A stretch of DNA of 64,000 nucleotides, taken from NCBI RefSeq assembly GCF_000702605.1, contig NZ_JNIR01000001.1:2542001-2606000 (forward strand), written 5' to 3'. Below are positions 42,599-50,665 of this stretch, in pieces. The stretch's first letter is position 1. Every line of letters starts with the position of its first letter. This DNA is from Exiguobacterium acetylicum DSM 20416. Its GTDB lineage: Bacteria > Bacillota > Bacilli > Exiguobacteriales > Exiguobacteriaceae. The position numbers and the translations under genes are program-made. The notes beneath the pieces were generated by a model, which saw only the letters and a list, made by a program, of their open reading frames with translations, had not been told where the DNA came from and did no database searches.

Positions 42599-42630
42599 GG
42601 ATTGTGACAGTACGGCTGGCAAGACCGAAA
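42599..42630 (+). promoter_or_regulatory. Ribonucleic antiterminator (RAT) for SacT/LicT-type protein
   Basis: The segment from GGATTGTGACAG to GGCAAGACCGAAA has the two-loop RAT pattern bound by BglG-family antiterminators and overlaps the 5' arm of the next terminator, so binding excludes termination. Confidence 0.85.
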
Positions 42631-42677
42631 TGATGCCTCCTTAGGAGAGGTGTCGTTCGGTCTTGCCTTTTTTTGTC
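42616..42677 (+). terminator. Conditional terminator before sacP
   Basis: GGCAAGACCGAA pairs with TTCGGTCTTGCC and is followed by T7; controlled by the overlapping RAT. Confidence 0.85.
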
Positions 42678-42715
42678 TCATTCAGCACGTTTCATGAAAA
42701 AGGAGGATTTTTCCG

Positions 42716-44128
42716 ATGGATTATCAACAAACTGCTAAACGTGTGCTCGAACTCGTCGGTGGACGCGAGAACATCATCACTGCTGCTCATTGTGCGACGC
42801 GTTTACGTCTTGTCTTGCATGATGAATCAAAGGTCGATCAAGCAGCACTTGAAGACTTAGATGGTGTCAGCGGCGCCTTCTCAAGTTCTGGTCAATACCA
42901 GATCATCTTTGGAACCGGTACCGTCAACAAGGTATTTGCTGCGTTTGCACCACTTGCCGGTGTAAAGGTCGATGGAGAAGAACCACTCGACGTTAAAAAG
43001 GCTGCATCGCAAAAATTAAATCCGTTCGCCCGTCTTGCCCGCTCGCTCTCGAACGTCTTCGTTCCACTCATTCCGGCAATCGTCGCAGCCGGTCTTTTGA
43101 TGGGATTACTCGGTATGATCAAGGCCTTCGGTTGGGTTGACGGTGATTCACCGATCGTCCAACTACTGGATATGTTCTCGTCTTCTGCCTTCATCATCTT
43201 ACCGATTCTGATCGGTTTCTCGGCAGCTCGTGAATTCGGTGCGAACCCGTACCTCGGTGCCGTCATCGGGGGAATCATGACACACCCGTCCCTCTTAAAC
43301 CCTTGGACGCTCGGTAATAGTGATCCGGAAGTCATGAAGTTCCTCGGAATGAACATCGAGTTGATCGGTTATCAAGGAACGGTCTTCCCGGTTCTCTTAA
43401 CGGTTTGGGTCATGGCAAAGATTGAACAACAAGTTCGTAAGCGGACGCCAGAAACACTCGATCTACTTGTCACACCATTCGTCACTGTCCTCGTCACTGG
43501 ATTCTTGGCATTGATCGTTATTGGTCCGATTGGAACGTTACTCGGAAAAGGCATTTCATTCGTACTCGTCTTCTTCTATGAGCAGTTCTCAGTCGTCGCC
43601 GGTCTTCTCTTCGGTGGACTTTATTCGACAATCGTCATCACGGGGATGCACCACAGTTTCCATGCCATTGAGGCAGGATTACTTGCCGACAAGAGTATCG
43701 GAAAGAACTTCCTCTTACCGATTTGGTCAATGGCGAATGTCGCTCAAGGTGGTGCCGGACTTGCCGTTTACTTCTTAACGAAGAACGTCAAACTCAAAGC
43801 ACTCGCCCTACCGTCTGCGTTCTCGGCCTTTCTCGGAATCACGGAACCCGTCATTTATGGCGTCAACTTACGTCTTGGAAAACCATTCATCGGTGGTGCC
43901 ATTGGTGGTGCGATCGGTGGCGGTTATGTCGTCTTGACACAAGTCGCTGCGAACGCTTATGGATTAACTGGAATTCCAATGATTGCGATCGTCGCGCCAC
44001 TCGGTGCATCAAACTTGATTAACTATCTCGTTGGGTTCGCCATTGCAGTCGTCACTGCTTTCATCTCGACTGTCGTCTTGATGCGTCTCGATGCACGAAA
44101 ACAAAAAGAAACGGACGTTGCTGCTTAA
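42716..44128 (+). CDS. sacP: Sucrose-specific PTS EIIBC
   Basis: A 470-residue PTS permease with an N-terminal EIIB domain (phosphoacceptor in AAHCATRLRLVL, Cys26) and a C-terminal EIIC of the sucrose/trehalose family. Residues match B. subtilis SacP better than TreP by recollection (GAFSSSGQYQIIFGTGTVNK; GYQGTVFPVLL). It imports sucrose as sucrose 6-phosphate. AAAAGGAGG precedes ATG 42716. It is preceded by the promoter, cre, RAT and terminator described here, and followed by a SacT-type antiterminator and fructokinase. No sucrose-6-phosphate hydrolase is in the cluster. Confidence 0.9.
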   Translation: MDYQQTAKRVLELVGGRENIITAAHCATRLRLVLHDESKVDQAALEDLDGVSGAFSSSGQYQIIFGTGTVNKVFAAFAPLAGVKVDGEEPLDVKKAASQKLNPFARLARSLSNVFVPLIPAIVAAGLLMGLLGMIKAFGWVDGDSPIVQLLDMFSSSAFIILPILIGFSAAREFGANPYLGAVIGGIMTHPSLLNPWTLGNSDPEVMKFLGMNIELIGYQGTVFPVLLTVWVMAKIEQQVRKRTPETLDLLVTPFVTVLVTGFLALIVIGPIGTLLGKGISFVLVFFYEQFSVVAGLLFGGLYSTIVITGMHHSFHAIEAGLLADKSIGKNFLLPIWSMANVAQGGAGLAVYFLTKNVKLKALALPSAFSAFLGITEPVIYGVNLRLGKPFIGGAIGGAIGGGYVVLTQVAANAYGLTGIPMIAIVAPLGASNLINYLVGFAIAVVTAFISTVVLMRLDARKQKETDVAA

Positions 44129-44134
44129 TCCTTC

Positions 44135-44174
44135 ATGCGACCAAACCGAGTCCTCGGGCTCGGTGGTCGCATTT
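44135..44174 (+). terminator. Hairpin between sacP and sacT
   Basis: ATGCGACC-AACCGAG pairs with CTCGGT-GGTCGCAT; only a short T run follows, so partial termination is likely. Confidence 0.5.
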
Positions 44175-44179
44175 GTCGG

Positions 44180-44209
44180 TTCGCAAAGCGCCGGAGTTCG
44201 CTTTATAAT
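44180..44209 (+). promoter_or_regulatory. Internal promoter of sacT
   Basis: TTCGCA, 18 bp, perfect -10 TATAAT (44204-44209), 32 bases upstream of the sacT start. Confidence 0.55.
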
Positions 44210-44240
44210 AGAAGAAAAGACCGGAAAGGAGGACGTCAGG

Positions 44241-45098
44241 CTGATTATTCATAAAATCCTCAATAACAACGCTGTTGTCGTCAAAGAAAATGGACAGGAA
44301 CGCATCGTCATGGGACCAGGCATTGCTTTTGGAAAAAAGAAAAAAGATCCGATTCAAGCGACGAAAATCGAAAAAATGTTCATCCCTTCATTTGAAAATG
44401 CAGAACAGTTTAAAGAGATTCTGACAACGACACCACTCGAGATCATTGATTTATCGGAACGGATCATCTCGCATGCAGAAGGTGAGCTTCAGACACCGTT
44501 TCATGACTATATTCATGTCAGTCTGACGGACCACCTTGCTCACGGCGTACGATTAGCACGTGAACAACTCGTCGTGCATAATCGATTGGCAGAAGAGATT
44601 CGCCTTTTGTATGGACCGGAGTATGCAATCGGAGAATGGGCAGTTCTTGAAATCGAGCGTGCTTTACAGGTCACACTACCGAAAGAAGAAGCGGCGAACA
44701 TCGCGCTCCACTTATATAATGCACGTCAAACGCATCCGAACATGGCTACTGCATTACAAACGGTCACGTTACTCAATGAACTACGTGAACAGATCGAAGT
44801 CTTTTTTGGACAAACGATCGAGACCTCATCGATGACGTATTATCGTTTCTTTACGCATATGAAACTGGTCCTCGCCCGGATTGAACAAGGAGAAACCTTA
44901 CACGACATGGATGATGTGATTTTATCTGCCGTCAAAACACGTTATGCCGAGGCTTATGCCTGTGCGAGTCAAATGGGCAATTGGTTGACTGTCGAACTCG
45001 ATACACGTGTACCTGAATCAGAAATCGGCTATATGGCTTTACACATCGAACGGATTCGTCCGGATCTTGAAAGGAGTTCTACGTATGAAAATCTTTAG
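44241..45098 (+). CDS. sacT: BglG/SacT-family transcription antiterminator, probable CTG start
   Basis: A 285-residue RNA-binding antiterminator: N-terminal CAT domain (IIHKILNNNAVVVKENGQER then IVMGPGIAFGKKKKD) and two PRD domains with regulatory histidines (for example SHAEGELQTPFHDYIHVSL and ALHIERIRPDL). It binds the RAT before sacP to allow read-through when sucrose is present. The only strong ribosome site, AAAGGAGG (44225-44232), is 8 bases from CTG 44241, exactly where the conserved CAT domain begins; no ATG, GTG or TTG is suitably placed. I therefore propose a CTG start. It overlaps scrK by 14 bases. Confidence 0.85.
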   Translation: MIIHKILNNNAVVVKENGQERIVMGPGIAFGKKKKDPIQATKIEKMFIPSFENAEQFKEILTTTPLEIIDLSERIISHAEGELQTPFHDYIHVSLTDHLAHGVRLAREQLVVHNRLAEEIRLLYGPEYAIGEWAVLEIERALQVTLPKEEAANIALHLYNARQTHPNMATALQTVTLLNELREQIEVFFGQTIETSSMTYYRFFTHMKLVLARIEQGETLHDMDDVILSAVKTRYAEAYACASQMGNWLTVELDTRVPESEIGYMALHIERIRPDLERSSTYENL

Positions 45099-46020
45099 TT
45101 TAGGGGAAGCATTGATTGATTTGATTCCTCTCGATGCTGATAACATGACGTTTCAAAAAAATCCTGGAGGTGCTCCTGCCAATGTCTCTGTCGGACTCGC
45201 TCGATTAGGTGCTGATAGTTATTTTCTTGGAGCTGTCGGTGATGATTCGATGGGGCACTTCTTGAAAGATACGTTACATCATTATGGTGTTCGTACCGAT
45301 CATCTCGTCCACGATTCGACGCAAAAAACAGGACTTGTGCTCGTTACGAACGGTCAGGATGGAGAGCGATCGTTCGAGTTCATCAACGCGGAGCGCGCTG
45401 ATATGCAATTCCACGAAACGCATGTCCCAGAGGATTTCACGTCCGTCGATTTATTACACATCGGTTCGATCTCTTTGATTACTGGAGAATCCGTCAACGC
45501 GACACGAAAAGCCATCGCACGTGCAAAAGCACACGAAGTACCCGTCTCTTACGATCCGAACTTACGAGAGTCGTTATGGCCGAATCTTGACGAAGCGCGG
45601 ACGACGATTCGGTCTGTCCTACCGGATGCACAAATTGTCAAACTTGCTGAGGAAGAATTGACGTTTCTAACTGGACAAACGAATCTTGATGACGGGGCTG
45701 CTGAATTGTTAGCTGAATATCCGATTCGTCTTCTTGCCATCACGCGAGGAAGTGAAGGATCGATTCTCTATACGGATCGTGCGATGGCTGTCATCGATGC
45801 GATTACGGTCGACGCAATCGATACGACAGGTGCTGGAGATACCTTCATGTCCGGTTTACTCTACCAGTGTGCGTTACGCGATTTTTCATTTGATTGGTCT
45901 GAAGATGAACTTCGCGACATCGGTCGATTCGCAGCAATTTCAGGCGGACTTGCTGCTTCTGTCAAAGGAGCGATGGCTGCTTTGCCAACGCTTGACGAAG
46001 TCGCTCATCGCTTGAGTTAA
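45085..46020 (+). CDS. scrK: Fructokinase (PfkB family)
   Basis: A 311-residue PfkB carbohydrate kinase phosphorylating fructose released from sucrose 6-phosphate. N-terminal GGAPANVSVGLARLG and C-terminal DTTGAGDTFMSG (catalytic Asp) signatures are present. ATG 45085 follows AAAGGAG and overlaps the 3' end of sacT by 14 bases, so it is in the sucrose operon. The upstream extension of the open frame lies within sacT. Terminator follows. Confidence 0.93.
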   Translation: MKIFSLGEALIDLIPLDADNMTFQKNPGGAPANVSVGLARLGADSYFLGAVGDDSMGHFLKDTLHHYGVRTDHLVHDSTQKTGLVLVTNGQDGERSFEFINAERADMQFHETHVPEDFTSVDLLHIGSISLITGESVNATRKAIARAKAHEVPVSYDPNLRESLWPNLDEARTTIRSVLPDAQIVKLAEEELTFLTGQTNLDDGAAELLAEYPIRLLAITRGSEGSILYTDRAMAVIDAITVDAIDTTGAGDTFMSGLLYQCALRDFSFDWSEDELRDIGRFAAISGGLAASVKGAMAALPTLDEVAHRLS

Positions 46021-46040
46021 ATCGATGACTCATTAGAAAT

Positions 46041-46088
46041 AAGGATGGAGAGATTCCGGACTCAGTGCCGAAATCTCTCCATCCTTTT
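46041..46088. terminator. Bidirectional terminator after scrK
   Basis: AAGGATGGAGAGATT pairs with AATCTCTCCATCCTT. Confidence 0.85.
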
Positions 46089-46127
46089 CGTTTGATTGAT
46101 GAATCGTTTATTCACTAAGAGCATCGA

Positions 46128-46823
46128 TTAAGGTGTATCGATAAATCGTTTGATTTCATCTAATGACTCGTCCTGTTGTTCTTTTGGCGTTAATGGGCTA
46201 CTATTGTCTCCCTTTTGTCGACCGTACATACCAAAGTTTGCATGGTTCCCTTGCTTGATTTCATGGAATACCGCATCTTTTCGAACGTCCTGTTTACTTT
46301 TTTCGATATCAGCGACGGGTAAGACACCATCTCGTCCACCATAAATCGTCAATGAGGGTATATCAATCGAATCAATCGGATAGGACGCGAGAAAAACGAT
46401 CCCCTTAATTTTCGGATGTTGTTCGACGATCGTCGAAGCCGCGCTTCCGCCGAGCGAATGCCCGATCAGATACCACTTTTTGACCTGCGGATATTCCTCG
46501 ATGATAGCGAGTCCTTCGTTTGAGTCAAGCAACGCAATTCGAAACGGTAGCTTCGGGATGACGACAAAGTGCCCTTCTTTCGCTAGTTGTTTGCCGTAAT
46601 AACTGTAAGCCGCTGCATCAACTTTTGCTCCTTGATAAAAAATGAATCCGACGTCACTCGCCTCTTTCCCGAACGTCACTTCACGGGGTGTCTCTGTTTC
46701 CACGTAAGATATCGCTTGCGAGGAAGCATCATAATCGAACTGTGCCCAGATCATGAAGGCACATACAAGCAGTGCCAAGATCGCAGCAATCGTTCCGATG
46801 ATTCGTATAATCCACTTTTTCAT
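46128..46823 (-). CDS. Membrane-anchored alpha/beta hydrolase
   Basis: A 231-residue protein with one N-terminal membrane helix (about residues 5-25) and an extracytoplasmic alpha/beta hydrolase-5 domain. The nucleophile elbow GHSLGGSAAS, the acid in YGGRDGVLP and the His in KQGNHANFGMYG form the expected triad. Substrate unknown. ATG 46823 is preceded by AGGAGGG; the longer frame starts in the ribosome site region. Divergent from an NCS2 permease. Confidence 0.85.
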   Translation of the reverse strand: MKKWIIRIIGTIAAILALLVCAFMIWAQFDYDASSQAISYVETETPREVTFGKEASDVGFIFYQGAKVDAAAYSYYGKQLAKEGHFVVIPKLPFRIALLDSNEGLAIIEEYPQVKKWYLIGHSLGGSAASTIVEQHPKIKGIVFLASYPIDSIDIPSLTIYGGRDGVLPVADIEKSKQDVRKDAVFHEIKQGNHANFGMYGRQKGDNSSPLTPKEQQDESLDEIKRFIDTP

Positions 46824-46856
46824 GTCATTCCCTCCTGTTACCGTTATACCCAATAT

Positions 46857-46874
46857 TATGTGTTAAATCACATA
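46857..46874. promoter_or_regulatory. TATGTG-N6-CACATA dyad in divergent intergenic region
   Basis: Perfect inverted repeat with the same TGTG-N6-CACA core as the adeR-region sites, between the hydrolase and the permease genes. Confidence 0.4.
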
Positions 46875-46981
46875 TGAAAACAAATATTAGAATTTTCAGT
46901 CATTGTAAGCATGCCTATCTCTTTTTCATGAATTGGTTTAAGATGAAACCAATATTGTTTTTTCGAAAGGAGATTCACGTT

Positions 46982-48253
46982 TTGCCGCGTACCCTTGTGT
47001 CTACGATTCAATGGTTTTTATTCATCATTTGTACCAACATTGCCCCGCCCCTTGCCATCGCAGCATCGTTTGAACTCTCGGGTGCCGAGACGCTTTCCTT
47101 CTTATCTCGTTGTCTATTCGTATTTGCCATCTTAAGTCTCTTTCAAGTCCTGCTCGGACATCGTCTACCGATCATGGAAGGTCCTGCTGGAATTTGGTGG
47201 GGTGTATTTGCTCTCTATTCGTCGATTGGTGTCACATTGTACGGCAGTTACTCAAACACGTTACAGTCGCTTGGATTCTTACTCCTACTCAGCGGTATCA
47301 TCTGTATCGTCTTGACGATGACGGGTGTCTTACGGCGCTTAGTCCCTCTTTTTACACCGCAAGTCATCGGTGTCTATATGCTGTTGCTGTCGGCACAACT
47401 GTCCGGATCCGTCATGAAAGGATTGCTCAATATCGAGGATGGACGAATTCAAGTATTACCTGCCGTCATCTCGATTCTGACGGTCTTGATCTCGCTTTAT
47501 TTAGAACGCAGTGATCGCTTACGCCAGTATGCTTTATTAATCACGCTACTCGTCGGTTGGAGCATGTTTGCATTAATCGGTCGTGCCGAGATGCCAAGCT
47601 TTGATGGTCCACTGTTCACTTTACCGAGCTTGTTGCCGTTTGGCGGTATTCATGTCGACTGGAGCTTATTACCGACAGCTCTCATCATCTCATTGTTGTT
47701 AATGACGAACGTCTTAGCAAACATTAAAGTCATCGAACGGATCATCAGTGCCAAGCGCGGAGAAACCGTCAAAGGACAAGTCGGAACAGCTGGTATCACG
47801 GCTGGTATCGGACAACTCTTCGCTGGTCTGTTCGGTACAGTCGGTCCTGTCGCGATTTCCGGAACGGCTGGGTTCATTGCCTCAACAGATAACACGGACC
47901 GGAAAGCGTTCGTCTATGCGAACATCACGTGTCTCTTCCTTAGTATCGTGACACCATTCGTCGGATTGATCGCTAAAATCCCCGTCGCTGTCGGTTATGC
48001 GATGGTCGCACCAATCGTTGCCGGCATGGCAATCATCGGCGTCACGGAAGCAGCCCGTGACTTGAATCGTCAAACGGCGATGATCACGGTTGGTCTCCCG
48101 GTCCTCGTCGGTATCGGTGCGTTGTTACTACCGAAAGGAGCAACGGCCGATTTACCACCACTTGTGACGACCCTGATGTCGAACGGTCTCGTCCTCGGAA
48201 CATTGGTCGCCTTGCTTGCAGAAGGGTTACGCCATATTCGGACGAACGATTAA
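46982..48253 (+). CDS. NCS2 family nucleobase (xanthine/uracil) permease
   Basis: A 423-residue nucleobase:cation symporter-2 protein with about 12-14 membrane segments. Family features include the QWFLFIICTNIAPPLAIA start, the glutamate-bearing substrate loop IMEGPAGIWWG and GTVGPVAISGTAGFIASTDN. The substrate (xanthine, uric acid, uracil or other) cannot be set. The start is TTG 46982, 9 bases after GAAAGGAG; the longer frame to 46874 lacks a ribosome site. Terminated by a bidirectional hairpin. Confidence 0.82.
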   Translation: MPRTLVSTIQWFLFIICTNIAPPLAIAASFELSGAETLSFLSRCLFVFAILSLFQVLLGHRLPIMEGPAGIWWGVFALYSSIGVTLYGSYSNTLQSLGFLLLLSGIICIVLTMTGVLRRLVPLFTPQVIGVYMLLLSAQLSGSVMKGLLNIEDGRIQVLPAVISILTVLISLYLERSDRLRQYALLITLLVGWSMFALIGRAEMPSFDGPLFTLPSLLPFGGIHVDWSLLPTALIISLLLMTNVLANIKVIERIISAKRGETVKGQVGTAGITAGIGQLFAGLFGTVGPVAISGTAGFIASTDNTDRKAFVYANITCLFLSIVTPFVGLIAKIPVAVGYAMVAPIVAGMAIIGVTEAARDLNRQTAMITVGLPVLVGIGALLLPKGATADLPPLVTTLMSNGLVLGTLVALLAEGLRHIRTND

Positions 48254-48291
48254 TAAAAAGACGCTTTCTCGATTGAGAAAGCGTCTTTTTC
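48254..48291. terminator. Bidirectional terminator
   Basis: AAAAAGACGCTTTCTC pairs with GAGAAAGCGTCTTTTT. Confidence 0.88.
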
Positions 48292-48296
48292 ATGCA

Positions 48297-49790
48297 TCAG
48301 CGAATGCCGCGCATGTATTTTTGAAGTTTTGGTGCGAAAGCGAACAAGAGTAATCCGAAGATGACGGCAACGATACCCGTGATACCGAAGTACAAAATCT
48401 CCGTGTCATTCGTGTAGTATTTAACAATTTGTGCGTTGACCGCTTGACCTGTTGCGTTCGTCAAGAACCACAAACTCATCGTTTGCGCTGAGAAGGCTGC
48501 CGGCGCCAGTTTTGTTGTTGCCGATAGACCGACTGGTGACAAGAAGAGCTCACCGATGACGACGAGGAAGAAGCTCAGTGCAAGCCAGAGTGGACTAACT
48601 GATGTCTCAACACCGAACAGGATCCCTGGTAGTGTCATGACGATGAATGAAAGTCCGGCGAACAGAAGACCAAACGAGAACTTTTGCATCGTCGTTGGTT
48701 GACGGTCACCGAGTTTGACCCAGAAGCTCGCAAACACAGGTGCTAATACGATGATGAAGAGCGGATTCAACGATTGGAAGAACGCTGGTTGAATCTCGAA
48801 TCCTAAGAATGAAAGGTTCGTCCGTTCACTTGCGAAGATGGAGAGGACGTATGAACCTTGTTCTTGGATTGCCCAGAAAATCGCTGCTGCGATGAAGAGC
48901 GGAATATACGCAATCAAACGTGAGCGCTCATCATCCGTGATCTTTGGACTACGAAGCATGACTGTGAAGTAAGCAATCGGAATCAAGATCCCGAGAATCG
49001 TAACCATTAAAGTAAAACGAGAAATCGTCAACAGTCCTGTCATCGATGCAACGACACCGAGTACCGCAACGACGACGACAACGATTGATGCGATCGTGAT
49101 GAAACGTTTTTTCTCGTCCCCTTTTAATGGGTTCAAGACATACGTACCCGCTTGACCGAGGTTTTTCTTTTTCGTCAAGACGAAGACGACAAGTCCTGCG
49201 AACATCCCGATGGCAGCGAGTGCGAAACCAGCGTGATATCCACCGCGGTCAGCCACTTCACCGACGACGAGTGGTGAGAGGAATGCCCCAGCGTTGATCC
49301 CCATGTAGAAGATACTAAAACCAGCATCGCGACGGTTATCCGTCTTGCTGTACAAATCACCAACGATATTCGATACGTTCGGTTTCAAGAAACCAGTACC
49401 GATGACGATGAGTCCCATCGAGATGAAGAGGGCTGTAATGCCTGCTGGTAAAGCAAGGACGATATGCCCTAGCATGATCAAGATACCACCATAGAAGACG
49501 GTCCGTGACGTACCGAGTAAACGGTCAGCTACCCATCCCCCAATGATCCCTGACATGTAGACGAGCGAACCATAAACGGCCATGATTGACGCAGCTGTCG
49601 TCTTATCAATACCTAGCCCACCATTGGCAACTGAATCGTACATGTAGAAGATAAGGATGGCACGCATGCCATAGTAGGAGAAACGCTCCCAAAACTCAGT
49701 GAAGAAGAGGGTGAACAACCCTTTTGGATTCCCGAAGAATCCTTTTTGCGGAACGGTCTTATAGACCTGATCGCGATCAAACTCTGCCAT
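48297..49790 (-). CDS. POT family di/tripeptide:proton symporter
   Basis: A 497-residue proton-dependent oligopeptide transporter (PTR2/DtpT type, MFS fold) importing small peptides. The ExxER-type motif is EFWERFSYYGMRAIL (residues 31-45), with GGWVADRLLG and FSIFYMGINAGAF typical of the family. ATG 49790 has AAAGGAG and matches the conserved N-terminus; the frame is open 42 codons further up in the leader. The promoter TTGAAT-17-TATATA leaves a leader of about 130 bases in which I recognise no riboswitch. Confidence 0.92.
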   Translation of the reverse strand: MAEFDRDQVYKTVPQKGFFGNPKGLFTLFFTEFWERFSYYGMRAILIFYMYDSVANGGLGIDKTTAASIMAVYGSLVYMSGIIGGWVADRLLGTSRTVFYGGILIMLGHIVLALPAGITALFISMGLIVIGTGFLKPNVSNIVGDLYSKTDNRRDAGFSIFYMGINAGAFLSPLVVGEVADRGGYHAGFALAAIGMFAGLVVFVLTKKKNLGQAGTYVLNPLKGDEKKRFITIASIVVVVVAVLGVVASMTGLLTISRFTLMVTILGILIPIAYFTVMLRSPKITDDERSRLIAYIPLFIAAAIFWAIQEQGSYVLSIFASERTNLSFLGFEIQPAFFQSLNPLFIIVLAPVFASFWVKLGDRQPTTMQKFSFGLLFAGLSFIVMTLPGILFGVETSVSPLWLALSFFLVVIGELFLSPVGLSATTKLAPAAFSAQTMSLWFLTNATGQAVNAQIVKYYTNDTEILYFGITGIVAVIFGLLLFAFAPKLQKYMRGIR

Positions 49791-49925
49791 ATGATCGGCT
49801 CCTTTCATCAATCCTAAATAAGTGCATAATCCATCATCTTTTCCCGCTTTCCTCAAACGATAAGCGTGACGAAACAGATAGGATACGAATACACTGTTTT
49901 GCCTGAATTGTCTCACTTCTTTTTT

Positions 49926-49954
49926 TATATATGAGACAGCACTTTACCATTCAA
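49926..49954 (-). promoter_or_regulatory. SigmaA promoter of the peptide transporter
   Basis: Minus-strand TTGAAT (49954-49949), 17 bp, TATATA (49931-49926). Confidence 0.6.
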
Positions 49955-50000
49955 CCGCAAATCATTTGATGAGTCAAATATTATTTACGTTACAAGAATA

Positions 50001-50031
50001 ACAAAAAGAGCAGTCGACTACTCGACTGCTC
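50001..50031 (-). terminator. Terminator of the lipoprotein/ATP-grasp/NAD operon
   Basis: Perfect stem GAGCAGTCGA-loop-TCGACTGCTC; the minus strand runs into TTTTTG. It overlaps the last stop codon. Confidence 0.8.
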
Positions 50032-50665
50032 AGGATTGCATCTGTTTCGATTCGATGATTGTAATTCCAGGCGGTGCATGTAACGTTTCACGGATCATCG
50101 CTGCAGCGACTTGACCAGCTTCGATCGGAGCAATGGCGCTCCGCTTCAACAAGGGGCGTAAGACCGTTGAAATTTTCGCAGCCGCTTGTTCGCCGAAGCG
50201 GAATTCATCTCGATCCCCTAGTAACAATGATGGTCTAAAAATCAATAACGCGTCATACCCCAGTACACGTAATCCGTTTTCCGTGTCCCCTTTTACGCGA
50301 TTGTAGAAGGTTTTGGCATTCGGATGGGCACCGAGCGCCGAAATCAAGGCAAATCGTGTCGCCCCGAGGTCTAACAATTCACGACCAAGTTCAATCGGAT
50401 ATGTGTAGTCAACCAGACGAAATGCCTCTTGCGATCCTGCTTGTTTGATCGTCGTGCCCAGTGCACAATAGACATGGTCAACGACAGGTAATTCAATTTC
50501 TGTCACACGATCAAAATCAATCACCCATTCTTCCAATTTCGGATGAAAACGGCGCATCGGGCGGCGAACGAGAACATGTACCTCGCTGTATGCATCTTCT
50601 GCCAACAAACGATCGACGAGTTCTTGTCCGACTAGACCAGATGCTCCTAAAATTGCTGCTCTCAT
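50030..50665 (-). CDS. NAD(P)-binding atypical SDR (HIM1/TIP30-like)
   Basis: A 211-residue atypical short-chain dehydrogenase, with the nucleotide motif ILGASGLVGQELVDRLL, LVRRP, a segment YCALGTTIKQAGSQEAF and YNRVKGDTENGLRVLGYDAL containing the Tyr/Lys region; the catalytic triad is not standard. Homologs are often annotated as oxidoreductase or nucleotide-sugar epimerase without known substrate. It overlaps the upstream ATP-grasp gene by 4 bases, so it is translationally coupled in a three-gene operon. Confidence 0.8.
   Translation of the reverse strand: MRAAILGASGLVGQELVDRLLAEDAYSEVHVLVRRPMRRFHPKLEEWVIDFDRVTEIELPVVDHVYCALGTTIKQAGSQEAFRLVDYTYPIELGRELLDLGATRFALISALGAHPNAKTFYNRVKGDTENGLRVLGYDALLIFRPSLLLGDRDEFRFGEQAAAKISTVLRPLLKRSAIAPIEAGQVAAAMIRETLHAPPGITIIESKQMQS

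Noticed and set aside
49791-49925. Possible T-box or riboswitch in the peptide transporter leader
   Set aside because: I could find no specifier loop, T-box TGGNACCGCG-like motif or known aptamer core.
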